Shown piece by piece: positions 18,714 to 27,118 of a stretch of DNA of 64,000 nt. The DNA is from Aldehydirespirator sp965221215 (GTDB lineage: Bacteria > Actinomycetota > Acidimicrobiia > Acidimicrobiales > Aldehydirespiratoraceae), in contig OZ244872.1 in assembly GCA_965221215.1 (NCBI GenBank), positions 620,001 through 684,000 of the forward strand. Reading direction: 5' to 3'. A program made the position numbers and the translations under genes. Below the pieces are notes generated by a model. It was not told the origin of the DNA. It made no database searches and worked only from the letters and a program-made list of their open reading frames with translations. The stretch's first letter is position 1, and each line of letters opens with the position of its first letter.

Positions 18714-19684
18714 TGAACGGGATCGAATGCCCGGGACTGCCCGCGGACTGGCTCAACTCGTGGCTGGCGTCAATCGGGCTGCTCGTGCTCGAACCGCGAC
18801 TGCGGCTGAGTTGGACACCGGAGCGGAGCCCGATCGCCGTCTTCAGCGCCGAAGGCACCGACGATCCGCTGGAACTGGCCGTGCAAGCATGGCCGCAAAC
18901 CAACCGCCTCAAATGTATGCCGATCGCGCGGCACCTCAAGGAACTGCCAGAAATGGAACGCACCGTGCCCCTCGGAGTGTTCAAACAAAGGGCGGAGTAC
19001 GCCCGCAGCCACACCGATTCTTGGACCCTTTCGTCATGCATCACCGATCTAGAGGTAGAACGTCCGGCCAATACTGTGAGCCACGCCTATCTCGATCCGA
19101 CCGCTCCGAGGGGCACCACGCTCCACGACAGACTTGTGAGCTGCTTCCACCACGTTGAGTCACCCCAACTGGCCGTTCCTGCCACACTTCAGGGCTACGG
19201 GAGGCGCGTGAAGGCCAACGGCCTCGGATTCGACGCCAGTCGGATCGCGGGACTCGCAGACTCGTCGAAGACCTATGTCGATCCGGTGATCGAGGTTCTC
19301 GCGTTCTTCGGCTTGCGGCTGCTGCCCATGCGCGGCGAGGGCCTCGATGTCGGCAAGTCGGGGGCGCGACATCGATTTGCGGCGCGCCAGCGCTGCTGGA
19401 GCCTCGACCGCGGCCAGTCGTCTCGTGCCCAGCGTATGACTTGGCCAGCATGGACGCCTGCGCTCGACCTCGCGGGGGTTGACGCGCTCATCGATGTCTG
19501 GGCCGGCCTTCATGAGCGACAAGCCCGAGGGCAGAGAACGTCCCACGCGGAACTGTCCCGGCTGGGTGTACATGCAGCATGGGAGACGCGTGCCTACATC
19601 GGGCGAGGAAGCTCCGACGCCACCAAGGGATTCATGTCCACGAGGGTGAAGCTTGGTGCCGGTGGCGTCCCAGATTGGGTGTAA
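18713..19684 (+). CDS. Putative short Cas8-like protein, second type I-G locus
   Basis: This 323-residue protein starts ATG in a TGATG overlap with the cas3 remnant. It is a diverged counterpart of the protein at 9486, with a GLP...WLASIGLL start, length near 320, and a P.IEVLAFFGLRLLP segment. The IS256 copy at 19661 replaced its natural end: the frame now finishes GGVPDWV inside the element, whereas rejoining the flanks gives ...VKLGARQH and a stop. The insertion therefore changes only the last few residues. Without Cas7 and Cas5/6 partners in this locus, any function would need the subunits of locus 1. Confidence 0.65.
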   Translation: MNGIECPGLPADWLNSWLASIGLLVLEPRLRLSWTPERSPIAVFSAEGTDDPLELAVQAWPQTNRLKCMPIARHLKELPEMERTVPLGVFKQRAEYARSHTDSWTLSSCITDLEVERPANTVSHAYLDPTAPRGTTLHDRLVSCFHHVESPQLAVPATLQGYGRRVKANGLGFDASRIAGLADSSKTYVDPVIEVLAFFGLRLLPMRGEGLDVGKSGARHRFAARQRCWSLDRGQSSRAQRMTWPAWTPALDLAGVDALIDVWAGLHERQARGQRTSHAELSRLGVHAAWETRAYIGRGSSDATKGFMSTRVKLGAGGVPDWV

Positions 19685-21103
19685 TAGCGGTTGGGGCGCA
19701 GGTTCCGGTGGTCATGTTAGGCGGCGCGTGTGACGGTGTGGTCGGGCTGGTCGGTGTTGGTGTGGGCGGGTTGGTGGAGTTGGTGGCGCAGCTCGGTGAG
19801 GGCTCGGGCGATGGCGGGTGTGTAGGTGAGGCCTCGCCAGCCGTTTGAGGCCCGGTCGAGCACGGCCCAGACCAGTGTGAGGCAGGACGCTTCGCCGGGG
19901 AGCCGGCCGATGACTTTGACTCGTCGGCGGGTCTCGCCGAAGGTGCGCTCGATCAGGTTGGTGTGGCGGATCCTGCGCCAGTGTGCGGCGGGGAGCCGCA
20001 GGTGCGCGGTGAGCGCTTGGCGGTCTGCGAGCAGGCAGCGCACGGCGGCGGGGAACTCGCGCTGGTAGCGGCGGGCGAAGCCGTCGATGCCGGCTTGTGC
20101 TGCGCTCACCGCTTCCTGGCCGGGCTCGATGTCGTCGTCGAGGTCGAAGATCGCCCAGAACGCGGCCTTGAGTTCGTCGCGGCGACCGGCGGGGACCTTG
20201 GCCAAGACATTGCGGGCGCGGTGGATGAGGCACCGCTGGCGCAGCGACTGCGGCATCTTCTGCTCGACGGCGCCGATCAGGCCTGCCGCGCCGTCTGAGA
20301 CGACCAGCAGCGGGGACCGCAGCCCCCGTTCGGCGAGGTCGTCGAGGAACCCGGCCCAGGCGTCATAGGACTCGTCGCCGCCGGGCTCCACGGCCAGCAG
20401 CACCGGCCGCCCGAGGGTGGTGATGCCGTAGGCGACCAGCACCGGCTCAGCGCGCGACCCGCCGTGCATCTTGAAGTGGCTGCCGTCAACGAACAGGTAA
20501 TCCAGCTCGATATCGGAGAGGTCTGAGCTGCGGAACGTGTCGAACTCGTCGCGCAGCCGCGCGCAGATCCGCGACGCGGTGGACCTCGACAAGGCGGCCT
20601 CCGGTCCCAGCGCCTCCGCCAACAGGGCCTCGATGTCGCGGTCTGACAGGCCCCGCACCCACGCCGAGATCACCAGCGCCTCCAACGGCTCGCTGCGCAC
20701 CACGCCCTTGCCCAGCAACTGCGACGCGAACGCCTCGGTGGTGTTGCGCAGCTTCGGGCGCTTCAGCGCCAGGGGCCCCGCGGTGGTCTTGACCGTCACC
20801 TCGCCGTAGCCGTTGCGCTGCCCGGCCCGCCCGCCGCCGGCGCGGGAGTTCCAGCCCCGGCCCAGCCAGGAGGTGACCTCGTCCTCGAGGACCTGCTGCA
20901 ACACGAGCCGCGCCGACAGGCGCATCACCTCCTCGAGCACCTCGGCGATGTCGCGGCCCGAGCCGAACAACTCGTCGATCTCGGCGCGGACAGCTTCTGT
21001 GGGCGATACTCGTGCAGGCACGGGCGTAGGTCTCCTTCTTGAGTTGAGGTTCTCGAAGGAACCTACGCCCCTGCTGCTATTACACCGGCGATGAGACGCC
21101 ACC
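19661..21103 (-). mobile_element. IS256-family insertion sequence, copy 1
   Basis: The element is 1443 bp. Related ends both begin GGTGGCGTC and contain GGTGTAATAGC, with GGGGCG and AGGTTCC further in. The 9-bp target duplication CTTGGTGCC is at 19652-19660 and 21104-21112. It is inserted at the junction of the Cas8-like gene and cas4. The duplication recreates the GTG start of cas4 on the right side. It is a near twin of copy 2, in opposite orientation. Confidence 0.93.
19717..21021 (-). CDS. IS256-family (mutator-type) transposase, copy 1
   Basis: This 434-residue transposase has the Transposase_mut signatures: LFVDGSHFKMHGG and LLVVSDGAAGL for the two Asp residues, RCLIHRARNVLAKVP, and TNLIERTFGETRRRVKVIGR with the Glu. 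The start is chosen as GTG at 21021 (VPARVSPTE), matching copy 2, rather than an upstream start inside the terminal repeat. It looks intact. Confidence 0.95.
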   Translation of the reverse strand: MPARVSPTEAVRAEIDELFGSGRDIAEVLEEVMRLSARLVLQQVLEDEVTSWLGRGWNSRAGGGRAGQRNGYGEVTVKTTAGPLALKRPKLRNTTEAFASQLLGKGVVRSEPLEALVISAWVRGLSDRDIEALLAEALGPEAALSRSTASRICARLRDEFDTFRSSDLSDIELDYLFVDGSHFKMHGGSRAEPVLVAYGITTLGRPVLLAVEPGGDESYDAWAGFLDDLAERGLRSPLLVVSDGAAGLIGAVEQKMPQSLRQRCLIHRARNVLAKVPAGRRDELKAAFWAIFDLDDDIEPGQEAVSAAQAGIDGFARRYQREFPAAVRCLLADRQALTAHLRLPAAHWRRIRHTNLIERTFGETRRRVKVIGRLPGEASCLTLVWAVLDRASNGWRGLTYTPAIARALTELRHQLHQPAHTNTDQPDHTVTRAA

Positions 21104-21107
21104 CTTG

Positions 21108-21731
21108 GTGCCAGACAGCACTGAGATCGTGGTGCCGATCTCTGCGGTCGAGCACTACGAGTACTGCGCGAGGCAGTGTGCGCTGATCCATGTGGACGGC
21201 GTCTGGAGCGACAACCGGCACACCGTTAGGGGCAAGCACGGCCACCGCCGAGTCGACTCCGGCGCCCACCGCCAAGAACGCGGACGGCTTGTGCTGCGAT
21301 CTATCCCTCTGTGGTCGGAGGTCCACGGACTCTCTGGCCGAGCCGACGCCGTGGAGGTGTCGGGGGAAGCCGTCCGGCCTATCGAGTACAAGGCAGGCAC
21401 CAGGCACGGGCGGGCGGCCGACCTCCAGGTCTGCGCGCAGGCCCTGTGCCTCGAGGAGATGCTCGGGCTCGAGGTGCCCTGCGGCTACGTCTGGTACGGA
21501 GCCACCCGCCAACGCAGCCGGGTCGACTTCACTGAGAGCCTGCGAGCCGACGTGCTGGCAGTCGTCGAGGCGATCAGGGCGCAGATGGCGTCGGGAAGAC
21601 TCCCGGCCGCGCCCAACGACGCCCGCTGCCCCGAGTGCCAGCTCCGGCACCATTGCCTGCCCGAGGTCAGCGACGGCCGGGACCGAGTCACCCGATTCCT
21701 GCGGCGAGAAGTGTTCGGGTGCGCTACCTGA
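21108..21731 (+). CDS. cas4: Stand-alone Cas4, second type I-G locus
   Basis: This ~207-residue Cas4 nuclease has an N-terminal SAVEHYEYCARQCALIH cysteine site, nuclease motif RPIEYKAGT, and the C-terminal cluster RCPECQLRHHCLP. The GTG start is regenerated by the IS256 target duplication. The gene overlaps cas1 by 13 bases. The fused gene of locus 1 encodes the same two parts in one chain. Confidence 0.9.
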   Translation: MPDSTEIVVPISAVEHYEYCARQCALIHVDGVWSDNRHTVRGKHGHRRVDSGAHRQERGRLVLRSIPLWSEVHGLSGRADAVEVSGEAVRPIEYKAGTRHGRAADLQVCAQALCLEEMLGLEVPCGYVWYGATRQRSRVDFTESLRADVLAVVEAIRAQMASGRLPAAPNDARCPECQLRHHCLPEVSDGRDRVTRFLRREVFGCAT

Positions 21732-22780
21732 ACACCGTCTACGTGCGCGACCACAAGGCGCGGATCGGGCACCGGCGGGGCTCGCTCATGGTGAAGCAGG
21801 AGTCGGGCACGACCCGGATACCACTGGCCGCGATCGACTCTGTGGTGCTGCTCGGCTCCGGGCAGGTCACGTCCGACGCACTGGGGGCGTGCGTGAAGCG
21901 AGGCGTGCGGGTGGCGTCACTGCAGCGCAGCGGCGCGCTGCGGTTCGTCGTCGGCGGACCCATGTCTGGCAATGTCCATCTGCGCATGGCCCAGCACGCT
22001 GCCGTCGTCAGCGCGGAGCACTCGCTGGCCATCGCCCAAGCGGTCGTGGCCGCGAAGTTGCAGAGCAGCCGCACGATGCTGCTCCGATGGTCCCGCGACG
22101 CCAAGAGCCCCAGCCGCCGGCAAAGGCTGCAACGGCGCGCGGAAATGGTCACAGAACGCATCGCACGAGTCCCCGGTACCGGTTCCGGCGATCACCTTCG
22201 AGGCCTGGAAGGCGATGCGGCCAGGATCTACTTCGGAGGGCTCGGCCAGCACCTCGACGACATCGGCATTCCCTTCAGCCATCGCACGCGCCGCCCGCCG
22301 CGGGATCCCGTGAACGCCCTGATGAGCTACTGCTACGGCCTGCTCACCGCCGAACTCGTCGGTTCGATCAACGCCGTCGGGCTCGACCACCAACTGGGCT
22401 TCTTGCACAGACCCCGGGCGGGACGCCCATCTCTGGCACTGGATCTGGCTGAGGAGTTTCGCCCGCTCACAGACCGGTTCGCCGTCGCTCTGCTCAAGCG
22501 TCGCCAGCTGGTCGCACAGGACTTCGTGAGAACTCCAGGCGGTGCCGTCTATCTGTCCGATGAAGGCCGCGAAACCGTGATCAAGTCCTGGGAATCACAC
22601 AAGGAGACACCGTTCCCACACAGAATCCTGCGTCGGCCGGTGGAGCGATGGGCGCTGCCGACCGTACAGGCGACGCTGCTGGCGCGCCACTTGCGAGGCG
22701 ACCTTCGTCTCTACCCTCCCTTCATCACGGTGGTGTCTCATCGCCGGTGTAATAGCAGCAGGGGCGTAGGTTCCTTCTAG
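21719..22780 (+). CDS. cas1: Cas1, second type I-G locus (C-terminus altered by IS256)
   Basis: The Cas1 integrase has E164 (LEGDAARIYF), H230 (GFLHRPRAGRPSLALD) and the acidic LDLAEEF. The GTG start overlaps cas4. The IS256 copy at 22729 interrupts the last codons. The present frame runs VVSHRRCNSSRGVGSF into the element, while rejoining the flanks gives YPPFITP and a stop, comparable to YIPFMTR in locus 1. All catalytic residues are upstream of the insertion, so activity may persist. Confidence 0.9.
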   Translation: MRYLNTVYVRDHKARIGHRRGSLMVKQESGTTRIPLAAIDSVVLLGSGQVTSDALGACVKRGVRVASLQRSGALRFVVGGPMSGNVHLRMAQHAAVVSAEHSLAIAQAVVAAKLQSSRTMLLRWSRDAKSPSRRQRLQRRAEMVTERIARVPGTGSGDHLRGLEGDAARIYFGGLGQHLDDIGIPFSHRTRRPPRDPVNALMSYCYGLLTAELVGSINAVGLDHQLGFLHRPRAGRPSLALDLAEEFRPLTDRFAVALLKRRQLVAQDFVRTPGGAVYLSDEGRETVIKSWESHKETPFPHRILRRPVERWALPTVQATLLARHLRGDLRLYPPFITVVSHRRCNSSRGVGSF

Positions 22781-24171
22781 AACCTCAACTCAAGAAGGAG
22801 ACCTACGCCCGTGCCTGCACGAGTATCGCCCACAGAATCTGTCCGCGCCGAGATCGACGAGTTGTTCGGCTCGGGACGCGACATCGCCGAGGTGCTCGAG
22901 GAGGTGATGCGCCTGTCGGCTCGGCTTGTGTTGCAGCAGGTCCTCGAGGACGAGGTCACGGCCTGGCTGGGCCGCGAGTGGAACTCGCGTGTCGAGGGCG
23001 GGCGCGCCGGCCAGCGCAACGGCTACAGCGACCTGACGGTCAAGACCACCGCCGGGCCCGTGGCGCTGCGCCGCCCGAAGCTGCGCAACACCGCCGAGGC
23101 GTTCGCGTCGCAGCTGCTGGGCAGGGGCGTGGTGCGCACCGAGCCGCTGGAGGCGCTGGTGATCTCGGCGTGGGTGCGGGGCCTGTCAGACCGCGACATC
23201 GAGGCCCTGTTGGCGGAGGCGCTGGGACCGGAGGCCGCTTTGTCGAAGTCCACCGCCAGCCGGATCTGCGCCCGGCTGCGTGAGGAGTTCGACACGTTCC
23301 GCAGCTCAGACCTCTGCGGCGTCGAGTTGGACTACCTGTTCTTGGACGGGTCGCACTTCAAGATGCACGGCGGGTCGCGCGCTGAGCCGGTGCTGGTCGC
23401 CTACGGCATCACCACCCTCGGCCGGCCGGTGCTGTTGGCCGTGGAGCCCGGCGGCGACGAGTCCTATGACGCCTGGGCCGGGTTCCTCGACGATCTCACC
23501 GACCGGGGGCTGCGGCCGCCGCTGCTGGTCGTCTCAGACGGCGCGGCGGGCCTCATCGGCGCCGTCGAGACCAAGATGGCCTCCTCGCTGCGGCAGCGGT
23601 GCCTCATCCACCGCTGCCGCAACGTGTTGGCCAAAGTCCCCGCCGGGCGCCGAGACGAGCTCAAGGCCGCGTTCTGGGCGATCTTCGACCTGCCCGACGG
23701 CACCGAACCCGGCCAGGGGGCCGTGAACGCGGCACAAGCCAGCATCGACGGCTTCGCCCGCCGCTACCAAAGCGAGTTCCCCGCCGCCGTGAAGTGCCTG
23801 CTCACCGACCGGGCCGCGCTCACCGCGCACCTGCGGTTCCCGACCGAGCACCACCGCAGGATCCGCCACACCAACCTCATAGAGCGCACCTTCGGCGAGA
23901 CCCGCCGACGAGTCAAAGTCATCGGCCGGCTCCCCGGCGAAGCGTCCTGCCTCACACTGGTCTGGGCCGTGCTCGACCGGGCCTCAAACGGCTGGCGCGG
24001 ACTCACCTACACACCCGCCATCGCCCGAGCGCTCACCGAGCTGCGCCACCAACTCCACCAACCCGCCCGCACCAACACCGACCAGCCCGACCACACCGTC
24101 ACACGCGCCGCCTAACATGACCACCGGAACCTGCGCCCCAACCGCTATTACACCCAATCTGGGACGCCACC
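22729..24171 (+). mobile_element. IS256-family insertion sequence, copy 2
   Basis: The element is 1443 bp, the same length as copy 1 and almost identical, but in the opposite orientation. The 9-bp target duplication CTTCATCAC is at 22720-22728 and 24172-24180. It is inserted at the end of cas1, before cas2. The target duplications of the two copies differ, so they arrived in separate events. Confidence 0.93.
22811..24115 (+). CDS. IS256-family (mutator-type) transposase, copy 2
   Basis: This 434-residue protein is nearly identical to the product of 19717-21021 apart from scattered substitutions. The catalytic regions LFLDGSHFKMHGG, LLVVSDGAAGL and TNLIERTFGETRRRVKV are intact. It starts GTG at 22811 after AAGAAGGAG. 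Confidence 0.95.
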   Translation: MPARVSPTESVRAEIDELFGSGRDIAEVLEEVMRLSARLVLQQVLEDEVTAWLGREWNSRVEGGRAGQRNGYSDLTVKTTAGPVALRRPKLRNTAEAFASQLLGRGVVRTEPLEALVISAWVRGLSDRDIEALLAEALGPEAALSKSTASRICARLREEFDTFRSSDLCGVELDYLFLDGSHFKMHGGSRAEPVLVAYGITTLGRPVLLAVEPGGDESYDAWAGFLDDLTDRGLRPPLLVVSDGAAGLIGAVETKMASSLRQRCLIHRCRNVLAKVPAGRRDELKAAFWAIFDLPDGTEPGQGAVNAAQASIDGFARRYQSEFPAAVKCLLTDRAALTAHLRFPTEHHRRIRHTNLIERTFGETRRRVKVIGRLPGEASCLTLVWAVLDRASNGWRGLTYTPAIARALTELRHQLHQPARTNTDQPDHTVTRAA

Positions 24172-24202
24172 CTTCATCACGCCATAGGCAGTCGGAGAGC
24201 CG

Positions 24203-24493
24203 ATGGACATTCTGGTGGCCTACGACATCGGCGACACGCAGGGAGCGGGTGCCAAGAGACTCCGAGAAGTGCACGACCTGTGCTGTGCGTACGGCAGCCG
24301 CGTCCAGCTCTCAGTGTTCGAGTGCAGGCTCTCCCCGGCACGATACGCGAGCCTGAGGAGCGGAATCGAAAGCATCATCGACCCCAAACAGGATTGTGTC
24401 CATATCTACCACTTTGCAAGGCTGATCTCGGAATCCAAGACCGTTCTCGGAAGACGCCATCCACGCGAAGTCGGTGATGTTTGGCTGGTCTGA
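24203..24493 (+). CDS. cas2: Cas2, second type I-G locus
   Basis: This 96-residue Cas2 has the ILVAYDIGDT start with its early Asp, and the SRVQLSVFECRL second strand. GGAGAGCCG precedes the ATG. In the pre-insertion order it followed cas1 closely. No array follows; the next element is cassette C. Confidence 0.92.
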   Translation: MDILVAYDIGDTQGAGAKRLREVHDLCCAYGSRVQLSVFECRLSPARYASLRSGIESIIDPKQDCVHIYHFARLISESKTVLGRRHPREVGDVWLV

Positions 24494-24523
24494 GATGAGA
24501 TCTGCTGTACTCAGTGCTATAGC

Positions 24524-24657
24524 TTGAATATATGGGTTGACGCGACAGTGATTGTGATGTAGTTTCCTCGGCCACGCCTCGCTGCCGGGCTGAGCGGCGG
24601 CCATCCACGCAAGACGACAGCGCCAGACTCATGCGCTGCCAGACCGAGTGAGGCGCC
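24524..24657 (+). promoter_or_regulatory. Conserved 5' region of coiled-coil cassette C
   Basis: This is the third copy of the 134-bp block. It begins TTGAATATATGGGTTGACG, with TAGTTT 17 bp after the TTGACG hexamer, and has the same hairpin and GAGG before the ATG. Confidence 0.55.
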
Positions 24658-25263
24658 ATGACCGCATCCATCCCCCCGGCAAGGCTTCGACCCCAGCCAC
24701 ACGACGGCCCGATGACTGACCCCCGACCAGCACCGACCCAGCCCGCCCCGGCCGCTCGCGACGCGGCGGCGAAGCCGAGCGCTTGGGCCCGGCTCGCCGA
24801 GAACCCGCTGCCGTCCATCCTCGCCGCGGTCATAGTCGTGCTGCTGGGCTACAACCTCACCGTCACCAACGACCGGATCAGCGACACCAACGACAGGATC
24901 AGCGACACCAACGACCGGATTTCCCGACTCGAAGACAGGATGGACGCCAGATTCGCCGCACAAGAAGCCAAGATCGACGCCCTCGACGCCAAGATCGACG
25001 CGAAGATTGGTGAGCTGGACGCCAAGATCGACGCGAAGATTGGTGAGCTGGACGCCAAGATTGATGCCCTTGATGACAAGGTCGATGAGAAGGTCGGCGA
25101 ACTGGACGCCAAGATCGACGGGCTCGATGACAAGATCGACGACTTGAACTTGAAGCTGACCGCTCTGATCGTGGCCCTCGAGACCTCCGGCACCATCGAC
25201 GGAGTCGCGGCCGAGATTCAAACTACGACAGCCCAGCCGGCGGACTACGTCGCGATGCCGTGA
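24658..25263 (+). CDS. One-pass membrane coiled-coil protein, copy C
   Basis: This 201-residue paralogue of copies A and B has the longest coil. Two consecutive 33-bp units encode the 11-residue DAKIDAKIGEL repeat, followed by IDALDDKVDEKVGELDAKIDG. The transmembrane segment and tail (LKLTALIVALETSG) are unchanged. Similarity to copy A continues about 55 bp past the stop. It sits after the second cas locus. The function is unknown. Confidence 0.75.
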   Translation: MTASIPPARLRPQPHDGPMTDPRPAPTQPAPAARDAAAKPSAWARLAENPLPSILAAVIVVLLGYNLTVTNDRISDTNDRISDTNDRISRLEDRMDARFAAQEAKIDALDAKIDAKIGELDAKIDAKIGELDAKIDALDDKVDEKVGELDAKIDGLDDKIDDLNLKLTALIVALETSGTIDGVAAEIQTTTAQPADYVAMP

Positions 25264-25406
25264 CGAGGAGCAGCGACTCGCCGTCCGAGCGCCCGTATCC
25301 CTAGCCGGGTGGTCACCGGCTCATAGTCAGTTCTCACACCAGGGGCCATCAGCGCCTCCAGCTTCTGCGCCAGCGATCCGTTGAGGGGACGGCTACTGTC
25401 GAGGCT

Positions 25407-25862
25407 GTGGCCGGGGGCTCTTGGGCATCGTCGCCCGCTACCCGCAAGTCGATGCAGGGCAACCGGAGCCGAGACACCAAGCCCGAACTGGCCGTGCGCT
25501 CTGCGGTACACCGGCGCGGCATCCGCTTCCGGGTTGCGGTCCGGCCCCAGCCGGAGTTGCCCCGCACCGCCGATCTGGTGCTCCGCAAGACCAGGATCGC
25601 GGTGTTCGTGGACGGGTGCTATTGGCACGGCTGCCCCGAGCACCACACCCAGCCCGCCACCAACGCCGAATACTGGGCCGACAAGATCGCCGGCAACGTC
25701 ACCAGGGACGCCGAGACCACCGACTATCTGGAGCAGGCTGGATGGACCGTCCTGCGGTTCTGGGAGCATGAGGATCCCGAAGCCGTGGCCGACCGGGTGC
25801 AGGAGTCGGTCCAGGCCGCTCTACGAGACCAGCAATCCGGCCCCGGGGGGTTCGCCGATTAG
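25407..25862 (+). CDS. vsr: Very short patch repair endonuclease (Vsr)
   Basis: This 151-residue protein nicks 5' of T in T:G mismatches left by deamination of 5-methylcytosine. Family signatures are SMQGNRSRDTKPELAVRSA, the catalytic block ADLVLRKTRIAVFVDGCYW with HGCPEHH, and N.EYWADKIAGN. The length is typical. The start is GTG at 25407; an ATG at 25453 is possible. No cytosine methyltransferase is visible in the window, although Vsr genes usually accompany one. Confidence 0.92.
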   Translation: MAGGSWASSPATRKSMQGNRSRDTKPELAVRSAVHRRGIRFRVAVRPQPELPRTADLVLRKTRIAVFVDGCYWHGCPEHHTQPATNAEYWADKIAGNVTRDAETTDYLEQAGWTVLRFWEHEDPEAVADRVQESVQAALRDQQSGPGGFAD

Positions 25863-25956
25863 ATCTGCGTCAAGCAATCACGGGCCACTCACGCCGTTGG
25901 CCTCGGCTGGCGGCTTCGCAGGGTGGGACGGATTCGCTCGCCCAATGGCGCGGCCT

Positions 25957-26916
25957 CTAACCGAGCGGGGTGGTGAACAGGTCGTGGGCGCACTCGCCCG
26001 ACGATGTGCAGGTCAGGATCTCGGCGCCGTCGGCAGTGCAGGCCAGGGTGTGCTCGAACTGGGCGGTGCGACGGCCGTCGACGGTGACCGCGGTCCAGCC
26101 GTCGTCCCAGATTGCCGCCTCGGGCGAGCCCAGCGTGAGCATCGGCTCGATGGTGAATGTCGTTCCCTCAGCGATAGCCGTCGAATGGCGGCGGTCGTAG
26201 TAGTGGGGCACCTGCAGCCCGCTGTGGAACTCCGTGCCCACGCCGTGGCCGATGAACTCCCGCACCACGCCGAGGCTGTGCTTGAAGGCGTGATTCTGGA
26301 TGGCCCGCCCGATATCGGACACGGCCGCACCGGCCCTCACCGCCCCGATCCCTTCGTACAGCGCGGTGCGGGTCTCAGCCACGAGACGCCGGGAGTGCTC
26401 GTCCACCTCGTCGATCATCAAGGTCACCGACGTGTCGCCGTGGACGCCCTCGCGGTACACGGTCACGTCGATGTTGACGATGTCGCCGGGCGCCAGCCGC
26501 CGCGAGTCGGGGATCCCGTGGCAGATCACCTCGTTCACGGATGTGCACACCGACTTCGGGAAGCCCCGATAGCCCAGCGGGCTCGGGTAGGCCCCCGCGG
26601 CCAGCGCCGCATCGTGCACGAACCGGTCGAGGGCGTCGGTTGTTATCCCCACCCGAACCTGCTCGCAGGCCGCGATCAGCACCTCGGCCGCCAGCGCCCC
26701 GGTGCGGCGCATGGCGTCCAACTCGGCCGGCGTCCGCACCAGCGATGATGACGGCGCAGGGGGCTCCCCGCCGGGCCGAGATGCGTAGGGCGGGCGTTCG
26801 ATGCTGGCTGGAACGCCGCGGCGGGAGCTGACCAGCCCCGGACTCACCGGCGGATGCGACACCGGGATGCGGCCTGTGCCCACCCCGGCCGCGACCCTCC
26901 GCTTGCGTTTCGCCAT
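25957..26916 (-). CDS. map: Methionine aminopeptidase, type I with N-terminal extension (MapB-like)
   Basis: This 319-residue enzyme removes the initiator Met from nascent proteins. Metal ligands are visible in order: D in DIVNIDVTVY, D in GVHGDTS, H in IGHGVG.EFH, E in FTIEPML and E in FEHTLA. About 60 residues precede the catalytic core and include a Pro-rich stretch, as in actinobacterial MapB. The start MAKRKRR at 26916 was chosen over longer in-frame extensions, which are Arg/Ser-rich and look non-coding. A 37-bp direct repeat lies in its 5' region. Confidence 0.93.
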   Translation of the reverse strand: MAKRKRRVAAGVGTGRIPVSHPPVSPGLVSSRRGVPASIERPPYASRPGGEPPAPSSSLVRTPAELDAMRRTGALAAEVLIAACEQVRVGITTDALDRFVHDAALAAGAYPSPLGYRGFPKSVCTSVNEVICHGIPDSRRLAPGDIVNIDVTVYREGVHGDTSVTLMIDEVDEHSRRLVAETRTALYEGIGAVRAGAAVSDIGRAIQNHAFKHSLGVVREFIGHGVGTEFHSGLQVPHYYDRRHSTAIAEGTTFTIEPMLTLGSPEAAIWDDGWTAVTVDGRRTAQFEHTLACTADGAEILTCTSSGECAHDLFTTPLG

Positions 26917-26925
26917 TGCTGCACA

Positions 26926-27031
26926 GGCTAGAGGCCCCGAACGCACCGGCCTGCGGCGAGAGCCGGGCTGGACATTCCGGCGGCGCATGGTGGTGGCTAG
27001 AGGCCCCGAACGCACCGGCCTGCGGCGAGAG
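26926..27031. repeat. Two 37-bp direct repeats upstream of map
   Basis: The copies at 26926-26962 and 26995-27031 are identical over 37 bp (GGCTAGAGGCCCC ... GGCGAGAG), offset by 69 bp. They lie in the intergenic region just upstream of the map start. Confidence 0.9.
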
Positions 27032-27118
27032 TGCCTGCTGGGTGTCTCGTCTCGTGCAGTGCTCGCATCGGCGCAGATACCGAATCGGCGCCTCAGCGGA
27101 TTGTTCGGCCTCTGGGGT

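Noticed and set aside
19652..24180. IS256-cas4-cas1-IS256 as a composite transposon that arrived as one piece
   Set aside because: The two copies have different 9-bp target duplications, each matching its own flank, so they inserted independently into a pre-existing locus.
18713..24493. Second cas locus as type I-C
   Set aside because: No Cas5c, Cas8c or Cas7c is present, and both the Cas8-like gene and the cas3 tail correspond to the type I-G locus upstream.
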